Shown here in pieces: positions 21,762 through 31,287 of a stretch of 31,346 nucleotides of DNA. The translations under genes were made by a program, and so were the position numbers. The first letter of the stretch is position 1. Each line of letters begins with the position of its first letter. The notes beneath the pieces were generated by a model, which searched no databases, was not told the origin of the DNA, and saw only the letters and a list, made by a program, of their open reading frames with translations. Source of the stretch: Collinsella sp. (lineage in GTDB: Bacteria > Actinomycetota > Coriobacteriia > Coriobacteriales > Coriobacteriaceae); assembly GCA_019419645.1 (NCBI GenBank), contig DXZN01000006.1, positions 598 through 31,943 on the forward strand, written 5' to 3'.

Positions 21762-23582
21762 ATGTCCGTTGAGGTCATGAGGTCTGTGATCGAGGCCGCC
21801 GAGGGCCGCGTGCCCGTCGACACACTGTTTACCAATGCGCAGATCGTCGATGTGTACGGCCAGCGTGTGGCGCCCGGTAGCGTTGCCGTCAAGGACGGCG
21901 TAATCGTCGGCGTGCTCTACGACGGTCGCGACGATGCCGCCGGTACCTACGAAGCTGCCGAGGTCATCGACTGCCAGGGCCGCTATCTCGCTCCCGGTTT
22001 TATCGACGGGCATCTGCACATTGAGTCCTCGAACATCCGTCCCGCCGAGTATGCGCGCATGGCGGCGACGCGCGGTACCACCACCGCCATTGCCGACAGC
22101 CACGAGATCGCCAACGTGGCGGGGCTCAACGGCCTGCGCTTTATGATCGAGGACGGCCGCCGCGCTCCGATTTCCATCAAGTACATGATGCCCTCGTGCG
22201 TGCCCGCACTGCCCGATGAGCAGGCCGGCGCCGTCATCACCGCTGCCGATATGCAGGCGTTTTTTGCCGAGCATCCAGGCGATGTCTTTGGTCTGGGCGA
22301 AATGATGAACCTGCCGGGCGTCTTTATGGCCGACCCCGAGACCTGTGCTCGCATCGATGCTGCCAACCAGACGCCGTCCAAGCAGGTTGACGGCCACGCG
22401 CCGCTCGTTGCCGGTAAGGACCTCAATGCCTGTGCCGCAGCGGGCATTATCGCCGACCACGAGTCGACGATTCCCGAGGAGGCGCTCGACAAGCTATCCC
22501 GCGGCATGTATGTGATGCTGCGTGAGGGCACGTGCAGCCACGACCTGGCCAATTTGTCCCCGATGCTGCTGGAGAATCCCGCGCGCGCCCGCCGCTGCTG
22601 TTTTGCGACTGACGACCGTGCTCCCTCCGACGCGCTTTCGACCGGTATGATCGACAACGCCTGCCGTGTGGCTATCGAGGCCGGTATCGACCCCGTGGTC
22701 GCTATCTCTATGGCGTCCCTCTCCACGGCCGAGGCGTTTGGCCTGGATCACGGCTGCCGCGACCCGCACGAGCTGCGTGGTGCGATTGCCCCGGGCAAGC
22801 GTGCCGACCTGCTGGTGCTCAATGACCTGACGTTTGCTACGGCTCCGCATCGCGTATATGCCGCCGGTACTCTGGTGGCGCAGGACGGCGCCTTTGTGGG
22901 CGAGACTGCACCCGAGATGGCCGAGGTTGCGGCCCTTGCCGATGAGCTGCGCGCCTCCGTTAAGCTGCCGAAGCTTTCGCTCGACGTGTTTGACTATGCC
23001 TTTAAGCCGGGCGAGGCCGTTATCGATGTCATCCCGGGTATGGCTATCACGGGTATGGTTCGCCCCGAGAGTGCCGAGGGCCTGCGCCGCATTATGCTGA
23101 TCGAGCGCCACGGCCGCGGCGTGTCGCTGCAGGCCGAGGGCGCCGACGGTGACGGCCCCGCGGGTCTGGGCTTGGTTGGCAAGCATATCGGTCGCGGCTG
23201 GGTGCGCGGCTTTACCATCACGGGTGGCGCCATTGCCTCCACGATTGGCCACGACTCGCACAACGTGTGCGTGGTGGGCGACAATGCGGCGGATATGATG
23301 GCTGCCGTTGAGGCCGTGGGCCAGGGCGGCCACGTGCTGGTGCGCAACGGCGAGGTCGTGGCGCGCATTCCGCTGGCGCTCGGTGGCCTTATGAGCGAGG
23401 GCACGGCCGAGGATGTCGCCGCGCAGCACGACGACTTTATGGTCAAGGCGCGCGCCATGGGTATCGAGCCGCCGCTCGACCCCATCATGGGCATCATCTT
23501 CCTGCCCCTGCCGGTAATCCCGACGCTCCGCATCCGCCCCGAGGGCATGTTCGACGTCACGACCTTCACCTACGCCGACTAG
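21762..23582 (+). CDS. ade: Adenine deaminase
   Basis: A 606-residue amidohydrolase-type enzyme that converts adenine to hypoxanthine and ammonia in purine salvage. The metal-binding HLH is at residues 84-86 within GFIDGHLHIESSNI, a motif specific to Ade; other landmarks are DSHEIANVAGL, HAPLV, DHESTIPEEAL, ATDDRAPSD and the C-terminal TGGAIASTIGHDSHNVCVVG. Length fits the family. ATG at 21762 is chosen for AAGGAG 5 bases upstream. Its product hypoxanthine could feed the xanthine-type oxidation hinted at by xdhC and the purine permease at the start of the window, but that link is inference. The stop TAG lies within 6 bp of an inverted-repeat element. Confidence 0.94.
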   Translation: MSVEVMRSVIEAAEGRVPVDTLFTNAQIVDVYGQRVAPGSVAVKDGVIVGVLYDGRDDAAGTYEAAEVIDCQGRYLAPGFIDGHLHIESSNIRPAEYARMAATRGTTTAIADSHEIANVAGLNGLRFMIEDGRRAPISIKYMMPSCVPALPDEQAGAVITAADMQAFFAEHPGDVFGLGEMMNLPGVFMADPETCARIDAANQTPSKQVDGHAPLVAGKDLNACAAAGIIADHESTIPEEALDKLSRGMYVMLREGTCSHDLANLSPMLLENPARARRCCFATDDRAPSDALSTGMIDNACRVAIEAGIDPVVAISMASLSTAEAFGLDHGCRDPHELRGAIAPGKRADLLVLNDLTFATAPHRVYAAGTLVAQDGAFVGETAPEMAEVAALADELRASVKLPKLSLDVFDYAFKPGEAVIDVIPGMAITGMVRPESAEGLRRIMLIERHGRGVSLQAEGADGDGPAGLGLVGKHIGRGWVRGFTITGGAIASTIGHDSHNVCVVGDNAADMMAAVEAVGQGGHVLVRNGEVVARIPLALGGLMSEGTAEDVAAQHDDFMVKARAMGIEPPLDPIMGIIFLPLPVIPTLRIRPEGMFDVTTFTYAD

Positions 23583-23587
23583 TCATC

Positions 23588-23609
23588 GGGGACGTTCTTA
23601 AACGACTAG
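23588..23609. repeat. Intergenic repeat unit with GGGGACGTTC, copy 1
   Basis: This 22-bp segment begins GGGGACGTTCTTAAAC and ends GACTAG. Its exact inverse complement lies at 24656-24677, and the match extends to 29 bp with one mismatch. The two copies flank the HAD gene at 23781-24575 in opposite orientation. Confidence 0.7.
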
Positions 23610-23712
23610 CCGTCGGGGTGGCGTGTCGCCTGACGCCGCGACCGTGAGACCTCTGGCATGTGTGAGCTATTTGCCAGGTCCTTGTAACGTTTACGCCCGC
23701 GGAGTCTTATTT

Positions 23713-23776
23713 GAGCTCCCTTTGGGTACGTTGGAATCGGATACACGTTCGATTCCAACAAGCCCGAAGGGAGCTT
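23713..23776 (+). promoter_or_regulatory. Long hairpin that pairs with the HAD gene ribosome binding site
   Basis: The outer stem pairs 23715-23726 (GCTCCCTTTGGG) with 23763-23774 (CCCGAAGGGAGC), 12 pairs with one G-U; the inner stem pairs GTTGGAATCG (23730-23739) with CGATTCCAAC (23750-23759), 10 perfect pairs, across a 3x3 internal loop. The 3' arm contains AAGGGAG (23767-23773), the only good ribosome binding site for the ATG at 23781. It also has TTTT right after it, so it could act as a terminator or as a translation switch. Confidence 0.65.
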
Positions 23777-23780
23777 TTCT

Positions 23781-24575
23781 ATGTTTAAACTGATTGCATC
23801 CGATATGGACGGCACACTGCTTGACGAAAACGGCCAGGTGCCTCCCGAGACCTACGAACTGATTCTGGCGCTACACGAGCATGGCGTGCATTTCGCCGCA
23901 TCGTCAGGTCGTCGCTACGATCGCCTGTGCGAGTTCTTTGCGCCCGTTCGCGACAAGATGGACTTTGTCGCCGCTAACGGCGCCCAAGTCTACGCCGACG
24001 GTAAGATGGTAGACCGTGAGGTGTATTCCCACCTGGCGATTCGAAGGCTCGCCCAAGCCGTCAGGACGTTTCCCAATCTGCATCTTGCGCTCTTTGACCG
24101 AACCAAGTCCTTCCTGCTCGATGACGAGTGCAAGTTCGTGCGTGAGGTCGATAAGGACCTTCCCAATGCCGAGCGTATTTGGGAGCTGCCCGATCCCAGC
24201 GTAAATATCATCAAAGCGAGTATCTTTTGCGACGACAGTGCGGTTATGGACAGTGCGTACGTGCTACAGCGCGAACTTGGTCAGCTCTTTACTTTTGCGC
24301 CTTCGGGCAACGCGTGGATCGATGCCATGCAGCCCGGTGTGTCGAAGGCCTCGGGTATCGCGCAGCTCGCGGAGCATTACGGCATTGGTCGCGACGAGGT
24401 CATGGCGTTTGGCGACTCGATGAACGACTACGAGATCATTCGCTTTGTCGGCACGGGCTGCGCGATGGAAAACGCGCGCCCCGCGCTTAAGGCGGTGGCC
24501 GATCGCGTGGTGGGTTGTAACCGCGACCACGCCGTCCAGCAGGAGCTCCGTCGCGTGCTGGAGAGTCTCTCCTAA
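23781..24575 (+). CDS. Cof-type HAD-IIB family hydrolase
   Basis: A 264-residue haloacid dehalogenase-like phosphatase, most likely acting on small phosphorylated metabolites such as sugar phosphates. Motif I DMDGTLL has nucleophile Asp8 and general acid Asp10, motif II is ASSGRR, and motifs III/IV are KASGIAQLAEHYGI and GDSMNDYEII near residue 211; the IIB-type cap lies between. Length is normal for Cof family proteins. The ATG follows a stable hairpin that would hide its ribosome binding site, and the gene is flanked by inverted copies of a repeat. Its substrate cannot be read from sequence. Confidence 0.9.
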   Translation: MFKLIASDMDGTLLDENGQVPPETYELILALHEHGVHFAASSGRRYDRLCEFFAPVRDKMDFVAANGAQVYADGKMVDREVYSHLAIRRLAQAVRTFPNLHLALFDRTKSFLLDDECKFVREVDKDLPNAERIWELPDPSVNIIKASIFCDDSAVMDSAYVLQRELGQLFTFAPSGNAWIDAMQPGVSKASGIAQLAEHYGIGRDEVMAFGDSMNDYEIIRFVGTGCAMENARPALKAVADRVVGCNRDHAVQQELRRVLESLS

Positions 24576-24584
24576 TCCGGTAGA

Positions 24585-24678
24585 TGGGGACGTTCCTTTT
24601 CTGCCGACAGTGGGGGACAGTCCTTGCAGCTTTTTGCGAAGAGTGTCCCCAGTGACTAGTCGTTTAAGAACGTCCCCA
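24585..24678. repeat. Composite nested palindrome between the two HAD genes (copy 2 of the GGGGACGTTC unit)
   Basis: The outer arms TGGGGACGTTC (24585-24595) and GAACGTCCCCA (24668-24678) are a perfect 11-bp inverted repeat. Nested inside, 24613-24628 (GGGGACAGTCCTTGCA) pairs at 13 of 16 positions with 24635-24650. The right part, 24656-24677, is the exact inverse of 23588-23609. It fills most of the gap between two convergent genes. No protein-coding capacity is seen. Confidence 0.75.
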
Positions 24679-24693
24679 ATGACTGACCAATGA

Positions 24694-25536
24694 CTAGGCG
24701 AGGGCGGCCATGATGGTGCGGGCGACGCCGTCGTGGTCGTTGTCGTATTCGGTGATGGCGTCGGCGGCCTCGCGATCTTCGGGCTCGGCGTTGATCATGG
24801 CCATGCCATGGCCCGCTGCCTGCAGCATGGGGATGTCGTTGATGTTGTCGCCGAACGCCCAGGCGTCGGCGAGACGCTCGCCCAGATGCTCACACAGCCA
24901 CTTGAGGGCCGTTCCCTTGGTGGCGCCTTCGCCCATAACCTCGATATTCATGGCGTACGAACGCGTGACCTCAATGCCTCCGAGCGTGTCGAGCGCCGCC
25001 GCGATGGCGTCGCGATCGGCGGGGTCGTGCCAGTACATAGCGATGCGTTCGAGCGTCTCGACCTCGTCGATCTTGCTGTCGATATTCATGTCGATCGGCG
25101 TTCGTGTGCGCTTGAGCGAAGCCGCGATGTGGGGGTCGCCGCCACAGAACTCATCCAGACGCCCGTATAGCGAGCGGGGGAGGAAGCACTGCCCATCCGC
25201 GAAGATATCGAAGGTCACATCGTGGCCGGCGGCAATGCGATGGATGCGGTGGGCAATGCCACGGTCGAGCGGACGGCTCAAGATGCACGTGGCGCGCGAG
25301 GCGTCGGTGGGCGTATCCTCGTCGAGCTGCCAGACGCTGGCGCCGTTGGCACAGACCGCGTAATGCACGGCGGGATGGGCGAGAATGGGCTCAAAGATGC
25401 CCGACAGTGGACGTCCCGTGCAGGGAACAAACTCGATGCCACGACGTGCGAGCTCGTCGAGCATCGCCCAGGTGGCATCGCTCATTTGCTTATCGCTCGT
25501 CAGCAGCGTCCCATCCATATCGGAAAACACAATCAT
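24694..25536 (-). CDS. Cof-type HAD-IIB family hydrolase
   Basis: A 280-residue HAD phosphatase of the same family as the convergent gene at 23781-24575 but clearly diverged. Motif I is FSDMDGTLL (Asp6 and Asp8), motif II is PCTGRPL, and the C-terminal motifs are GEGATKGTALKWL and WAFGDNINDIPML. The start ATG at 25536 has AAAGGG upstream. It lies only 26 bp past the terminator of the upstream citrate synthase gene, so it needs read-through or its own promoter; TATAGA on the minus strand (25610-25605) is a weak candidate. Substrate unknown. Confidence 0.9.
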   Translation of the reverse strand: MIVFSDMDGTLLTSDKQMSDATWAMLDELARRGIEFVPCTGRPLSGIFEPILAHPAVHYAVCANGASVWQLDEDTPTDASRATCILSRPLDRGIAHRIHRIAAGHDVTFDIFADGQCFLPRSLYGRLDEFCGGDPHIAASLKRTRTPIDMNIDSKIDEVETLERIAMYWHDPADRDAIAAALDTLGGIEVTRSYAMNIEVMGEGATKGTALKWLCEHLGERLADAWAFGDNINDIPMLQAAGHGMAMINAEPEDREAADAITEYDNDHDGVARTIMAALA

Positions 25537-25561
25537 TTGATGCAGCCCTTTCTACTGGCAT

Positions 25562-25598
25562 AAAAAGCGTGGCCGAGGGCTTGGGTCCCTGGCCACGC
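25562..25598 (-). terminator. Terminator of the citrate synthase gene
   Basis: On the minus strand GCGTGGCC pairs with GGCCACGC, with inner GGG/CCC pairing, followed by TTTTT. It ends the citrate synthase transcript just before the HAD gene. Confidence 0.85.
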
Positions 25599-25622
25599 TC
25601 GAGTTCTATAACGGTTCGCGTC

Positions 25623-27041
25623 CTAGCGGTCGGCGAGCGGCTTGTACTCCAGCGGCTCGATCACCGGACGATAGGCCGGGCGAATAATACGGTGCGCGCA
25701 GAAGAGCTCTTCCATGCGGTGCGCCGACCAGCCGGCCATGCGGGCGACGGCGAATAGCGGCGTAAAAAGCGTCTCGGGCACGCCGAGCATCTTGTAGATA
25801 AAGCCCGTGTACAGGTCGATGTTCGCGCAGATGGGCTTGGTCATGCCGTGGTCGCGCATGACCTGGGGTGCCAGGCGCTCGATGCGCTCGATGAGCGCGA
25901 ACTCATCGCCCAGGTTCTTCTTGGCGGCAAGTGTGCGCGCGTAACGACGGCAGACCTCGGCGCGCGGGTCGCTGAGCGTATAGACGGCGTGGCCCATGCC
26001 GTAGATGAGGCCCGTGCCGTCGAAGGCCTGCTTGTCGAGGATCTTGCCCAGGTAGGCCGCGACCTCGTCCTCGTCCTCCCAGTTGGAGACATGCGCGCGG
26101 ATGTTCTCGTGCATAGACACGACCTTGGCATTGGCACCACCGTGGCGCGGGCCCTTGAGCGAGCCGATAGCCGCGGCGTAGGCGGAATACGGGTCGGTGG
26201 CCGAGGAGGACAGCACGCGGCAGGCAAACGTGGAGTTGTTGCCGCCACCGTGCTCGGCATGCAGCATGAGCATAACGTCGAGCAGCATGGCTTCGTCGCG
26301 GGTGAATGCCATGCCGCCGCGCAACACCTGCAGGATAGTCTCGGCGGTGGAGAGGCCGGGTGTGGGGTGCGGTACATGAACCTCGGAGCCGCGGCGCTTG
26401 GCGACCGAGGCCATATGCGCGAAGGCGGCGATGCGGGGGAGACGGGCGAGCATGGAGATGGCGACGTCGATTTCGTGCTCGGGTGTAATGGCGTCGGGCT
26501 CGGCGTCGAAGGCGTAGAGCAGCAGCACGGCGCGCTGAAGCACATTCATGATGCTCGACGACACCGTGGTCATGGGGAACTCGCGGACGTATTCGTCGCT
26601 CAGGTGCCTAAAAGCACCCAGACGTTCGCAAAAACCGTCAAGCTCTTCCTTGGTGGGCAGAGAGCCCGTAATGAGCAGATAAGCGACCTCTTCGTAGCCG
26701 TAGCGATTCTCGGCCTGGGCGTTGTTGACCAGATCCTCGATGCTGTAGCCACGAAGCGTGAGTTTGCCCTGATCGGGCACGACCTTACCGTCGACCTTGT
26801 TGTAGCCATGCACATCCGAGATGCGAGTGAGGCCCGCGACCACGCCCGAACCGTCTGCATTGCGCAGGCCGCGCTTGACATTGTGCTCGACAAACAGGTC
26901 CTCGTCATAAGGGTCGGTCGGCAGGCCGTGGTAGAGGTTTTCGCTTTCGGGCGAAATCTGACGGCTCGCCTCGTAATCCAGAACCAGGCGGCTCAAGTGG
27001 TCATCGAAGCGGTAATAGATTTTCTTGGCGTCGTAGGCCAT
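25623..27041 (-). CDS. gltA: Citrate synthase
   Basis: A 472-residue citrate synthase that condenses acetyl-CoA with oxaloacetate. The catalytic residues fit: His264 in LMLHAEHGGGNNSTF, His351 in the signature GMGHAVYTLSDPR, and Asp409 in ANIDLYTG; GPRHGGAN is also present. The N-terminal part has LRGYSIEDL. It is longer than the basic 380-430 residue enzymes because of an N-terminal extension of roughly 60-90 residues. GGAGAGGAG precedes the ATG. It follows an ACT-domain gene by 77 bp on the same strand, probably one transcript. No other citric acid cycle genes are adjacent, so it may serve glutamate synthesis. Confidence 0.95.
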   Translation of the reverse strand: MAYDAKKIYYRFDDHLSRLVLDYEASRQISPESENLYHGLPTDPYDEDLFVEHNVKRGLRNADGSGVVAGLTRISDVHGYNKVDGKVVPDQGKLTLRGYSIEDLVNNAQAENRYGYEEVAYLLITGSLPTKEELDGFCERLGAFRHLSDEYVREFPMTTVSSSIMNVLQRAVLLLYAFDAEPDAITPEHEIDVAISMLARLPRIAAFAHMASVAKRRGSEVHVPHPTPGLSTAETILQVLRGGMAFTRDEAMLLDVMLMLHAEHGGGNNSTFACRVLSSSATDPYSAYAAAIGSLKGPRHGGANAKVVSMHENIRAHVSNWEDEDEVAAYLGKILDKQAFDGTGLIYGMGHAVYTLSDPRAEVCRRYARTLAAKKNLGDEFALIERIERLAPQVMRDHGMTKPICANIDLYTGFIYKMLGVPETLFTPLFAVARMAGWSAHRMEELFCAHRIIRPAYRPVIEPLEYKPLADR

Positions 27042-27118
27042 GCGCGCTCCTCTCCGGGCCGCATCGGGGTGACTTGCATGGGCATGCGCGCGTCAGGCTA
27101 TCCCCAGCGGCTTGCTCG

Positions 27119-27406
27119 CTACAGGCGGTACATAAAGTTAAAGACGTCCTCGCGCTGGATGGACACGTTGACGCCCGAAAGCTCGCCGGCCTCGGCCAGC
27201 GCCTTCTGCAGCTCGGCGAAGTCGAGCTTGGACTCGGCGGTATCGGCCAGCATGGTCATGGTGAAGATGTCCTCGATAATGGACTGCGTGATGTCGCGGA
27301 TGTCGACGTTAGCCTCGCCCAGGACACGGGTGACGCCGGCGACGATGCCGGGGCGGTTCTTGCCAAGGACGGTGATGACGATACGGGAGGACGAGATCTC
27401 GGCCAT
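27119..27406 (-). CDS. ACT domain protein (UPF0237 family)
   Basis: A 95-residue protein made of a single ACT domain, a fold that binds amino acids or similar ligands. It reads RIVITVLGKNRPGIVAGVTRVLGEANVDIRDITQSI at the N-terminal half and QREDVFNFMYRL at the end, as in the UPF0237 family, related in fold to the glycine cleavage regulator GcvR. ATG at 27406 is chosen for AAAGGG just upstream and for fit to the family; the open frame extends further but without family-like sequence. It has no DNA-binding domain. It precedes the citrate synthase gene, which hints at amino-acid-linked control, but that is speculative. Confidence 0.88.
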   Translation of the reverse strand: MAEISSSRIVITVLGKNRPGIVAGVTRVLGEANVDIRDITQSIIEDIFTMTMLADTAESKLDFAELQKALAEAGELSGVNVSIQREDVFNFMYRL

Positions 27407-27451
27407 GGGAAACCCTTTCGCGTGGTTGCGGCGCGCGGGGCGCTCCGCTAC

Positions 27452-27474
27452 GGTACAGTGTTCATCATTGTACC
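27452..27474. promoter_or_regulatory. Palindromic operator candidate upstream of the ACT-citrate synthase genes
   Basis: GGTACAGTG (27452-27460) and CATTGTACC (27466-27474) are inverted copies at 8 of 9 positions with a 5-bp spacer. On the minus strand it contains TACAAT (27472-27467), a possible -10 box about 60 bp before the ACT gene start, but no good -35 is seen. Confidence 0.4.
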
Positions 27475-27597
27475 TGTCTGGCGCCAAAAGGGGTGCGCTT
27501 ACAGCGGCGTTACACGTCTGCAACATGGGAGAAGGGGCGACAGGGTGCGTGTCCGCTGCGGTTGGCCACGCTGCGTTGCGCAAAGACCGTGAACCTT

Positions 27598-27626
27598 TTG
27601 TGGGACGCGCGGCGCCGTGGTACCAT
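27598..27626 (+). promoter_or_regulatory. Candidate rpmE promoter
   Basis: TTGTGG (27598-27603) and TACCAT (27621-27626) are separated by 17 bp, and transcription would start just before the hairpin leader of rpmE. Confidence 0.55.
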
Positions 27627-27632
27627 AGCCGA

Positions 27633-27710
27633 GTTTGTTGTCTTGGTCGGAAACCAAGACGCCTTATGCGCTGATCGGTAACCAGCGCCTGACCAATAAG
27701 GAGTCCTACC
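27633..27710 (+). promoter_or_regulatory. Ribosomal protein L31 leader with two similar hairpins
   Basis: The first hairpin pairs GTCTTGGT (27640-27647) with ACCAAGAC (27653-27660), perfect 8 bp with loop CGGAA. The second pairs GCGCTG (27668-27673) with CAGCGC (27683-27688). Both tops share the pattern TGRTCGGWAACCA, suggesting a duplicated protein-binding site. Ribosomal leaders for L31, by which L31 is thought to control its own synthesis, have been described in several bacterial groups, including Coriobacteria as I recall; I could not check the match. AAGGAG follows before the ATG. Confidence 0.6.
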
Positions 27711-28136
27711 ATGAAGCAGGGTATCCATCCCCAGTATGTCGAGTGCACGGTGACGTGCTCCTGCGGCAACACCTTCAAGACGCACGCTACCGTGTCCGAG
27801 ATGAAGGTTGAGCTTTGCAACGAGTGCCACCCGTTCTACACCGGCCAGCAGAAGTTCGTCGACACCGGTGGACGCGTCCAGCGCTTCGCCGACAAGTTCG
27901 GTGGCGCCGCTGCCGCCCAGCTCAAGAAGGCCGAGGAGGCCAAGGCTGCCAAGGCTGCCAAGGCTGCTGAGGCCGAGGTCGCTCGCAAGGCCGCCGCTGA
28001 GGCTAAGGCTGCCGAGAAGGCCAAGCGTGCCGCTAAGTTTGCCGAGGAGGCTGCCAAGCAGGCCGCCGAGGCTCCCGCAGAGGCTCCCGTCGAGGAGGCC
28101 GCTGCCGAGGCCGAGACCACCGAGGCTGCTGAGTAA
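27711..28136 (+). CDS. rpmE: 50S ribosomal protein L31 with a long Ala/Lys/Glu tail
   Basis: A 141-residue L31. Residues 1-65 are the zinc-binding L31 domain: MKQGIHPQYVECTVTCSCGNTF and ELCNECHPFYTGQQKFVDTGGRVQRF, with zinc ligands Cys16, Cys18, Cys36 and Cys39. Residues 66-141 are an extension rich in Ala, Lys and Glu, likely a charged helix or disordered tail, ending strongly acidic; normal L31 is about 70 residues. L31 bridges the two ribosomal subunits at the central protuberance. AAGGAG lies before the ATG. It is a single-gene unit with its own promoter, leader and terminator. Confidence 0.94.
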   Translation: MKQGIHPQYVECTVTCSCGNTFKTHATVSEMKVELCNECHPFYTGQQKFVDTGGRVQRFADKFGGAAAAQLKKAEEAKAAKAAKAAEAEVARKAAAEAKAAEKAKRAAKFAEEAAKQAAEAPAEAPVEEAAAEAETTEAAE

Positions 28137-28169
28137 ATAGCTCGCCGAGGAATCGCTCGCATTCATGGC

Positions 28170-28207
28170 AAAAGGGCCGTGCATCCAATGGGGTGCGCGG
28201 CCCTTTT
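28170..28207 (+). terminator. Rho-independent terminator of rpmE
   Basis: AAAAGGGCCGTGCA (28170-28183) pairs with TGCGCGGCCCTTTT (28194-28207), 14 positions with one G-U pair. The flanking A and T runs make it usable in both directions. Confidence 0.88.
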
Positions 28208-28211
28208 CTTG

Positions 28212-28278
28212 TTGGTGCAAACTAACCTGTCCCCATTGCACCAGATTGGTGCGAAGGGGACAGGTTGGTTTGCACCAA
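28212..28278. repeat. Long palindrome with GGGGACAGG core (REP/MITE-like)
   Basis: Arms 28212-28242 and 28248-28278 are each 31 nt and match as inverted copies at 28 positions, closing on a 5-nt loop. The core is ACCTGTCCCC / GGGGACAGGT, with outer TTGGTGCAAAC. The gap 28137-28479 has no gene; this element, the rpmE terminator and the inverted repeat at 28310-28344 are its main contents. Confidence 0.78.
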
Positions 28279-28309
28279 ATGACAGAGAGACGGCGTTTTC
28301 CCAGATAAA

Positions 28310-28344
28310 ACCTGCCAAAATAAACCAGTCCCTTTTTGGCAGGT
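28310..28344. repeat. Inverted repeat with CAGTCCC in its loop
   Basis: ACCTGCCAAAA (28310-28320) and TTTTGGCAGGT (28334-28344) form a perfect 11-bp stem; the loop contains CAGTCCC, the complement of the GGGACTG core at 2989-3055. It lies 31 bp after the palindrome at 28212-28278. A possible secA -10 box, TACAAT, lies further on at 28413-28418, without a good -35. Confidence 0.55.
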
Positions 28345-28479
28345 CGGTCGGGTCGTAGTTATTACGTGGCGGTCGAGGTCGACCGTATAGGCCGTGTCTT
28401 GTTTGGCTAAAGTACAATCATCTGTGTTTAACTCGCCCGCAGCTGCACGGCGTGGGCGATGGCCAAAAAGGAAAACCAC

Positions 28480-31286
<2,807 letters not shown>

Positions 31287-31287
<1 letters not shown>

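Noticed and set aside
25848..27674. Long open frame on the plus strand opposite citrate synthase and the ACT gene
   Set aside because: The minus-strand genes have clear family motifs; the plus-strand translation is compositionally biased and matches nothing.
28459..28479. Earlier in-frame ATG for secA
   Set aside because: The good ribosome binding site AAAGGA lies downstream of it, at the right distance from the ATG at 28480, and family N-termini start there.
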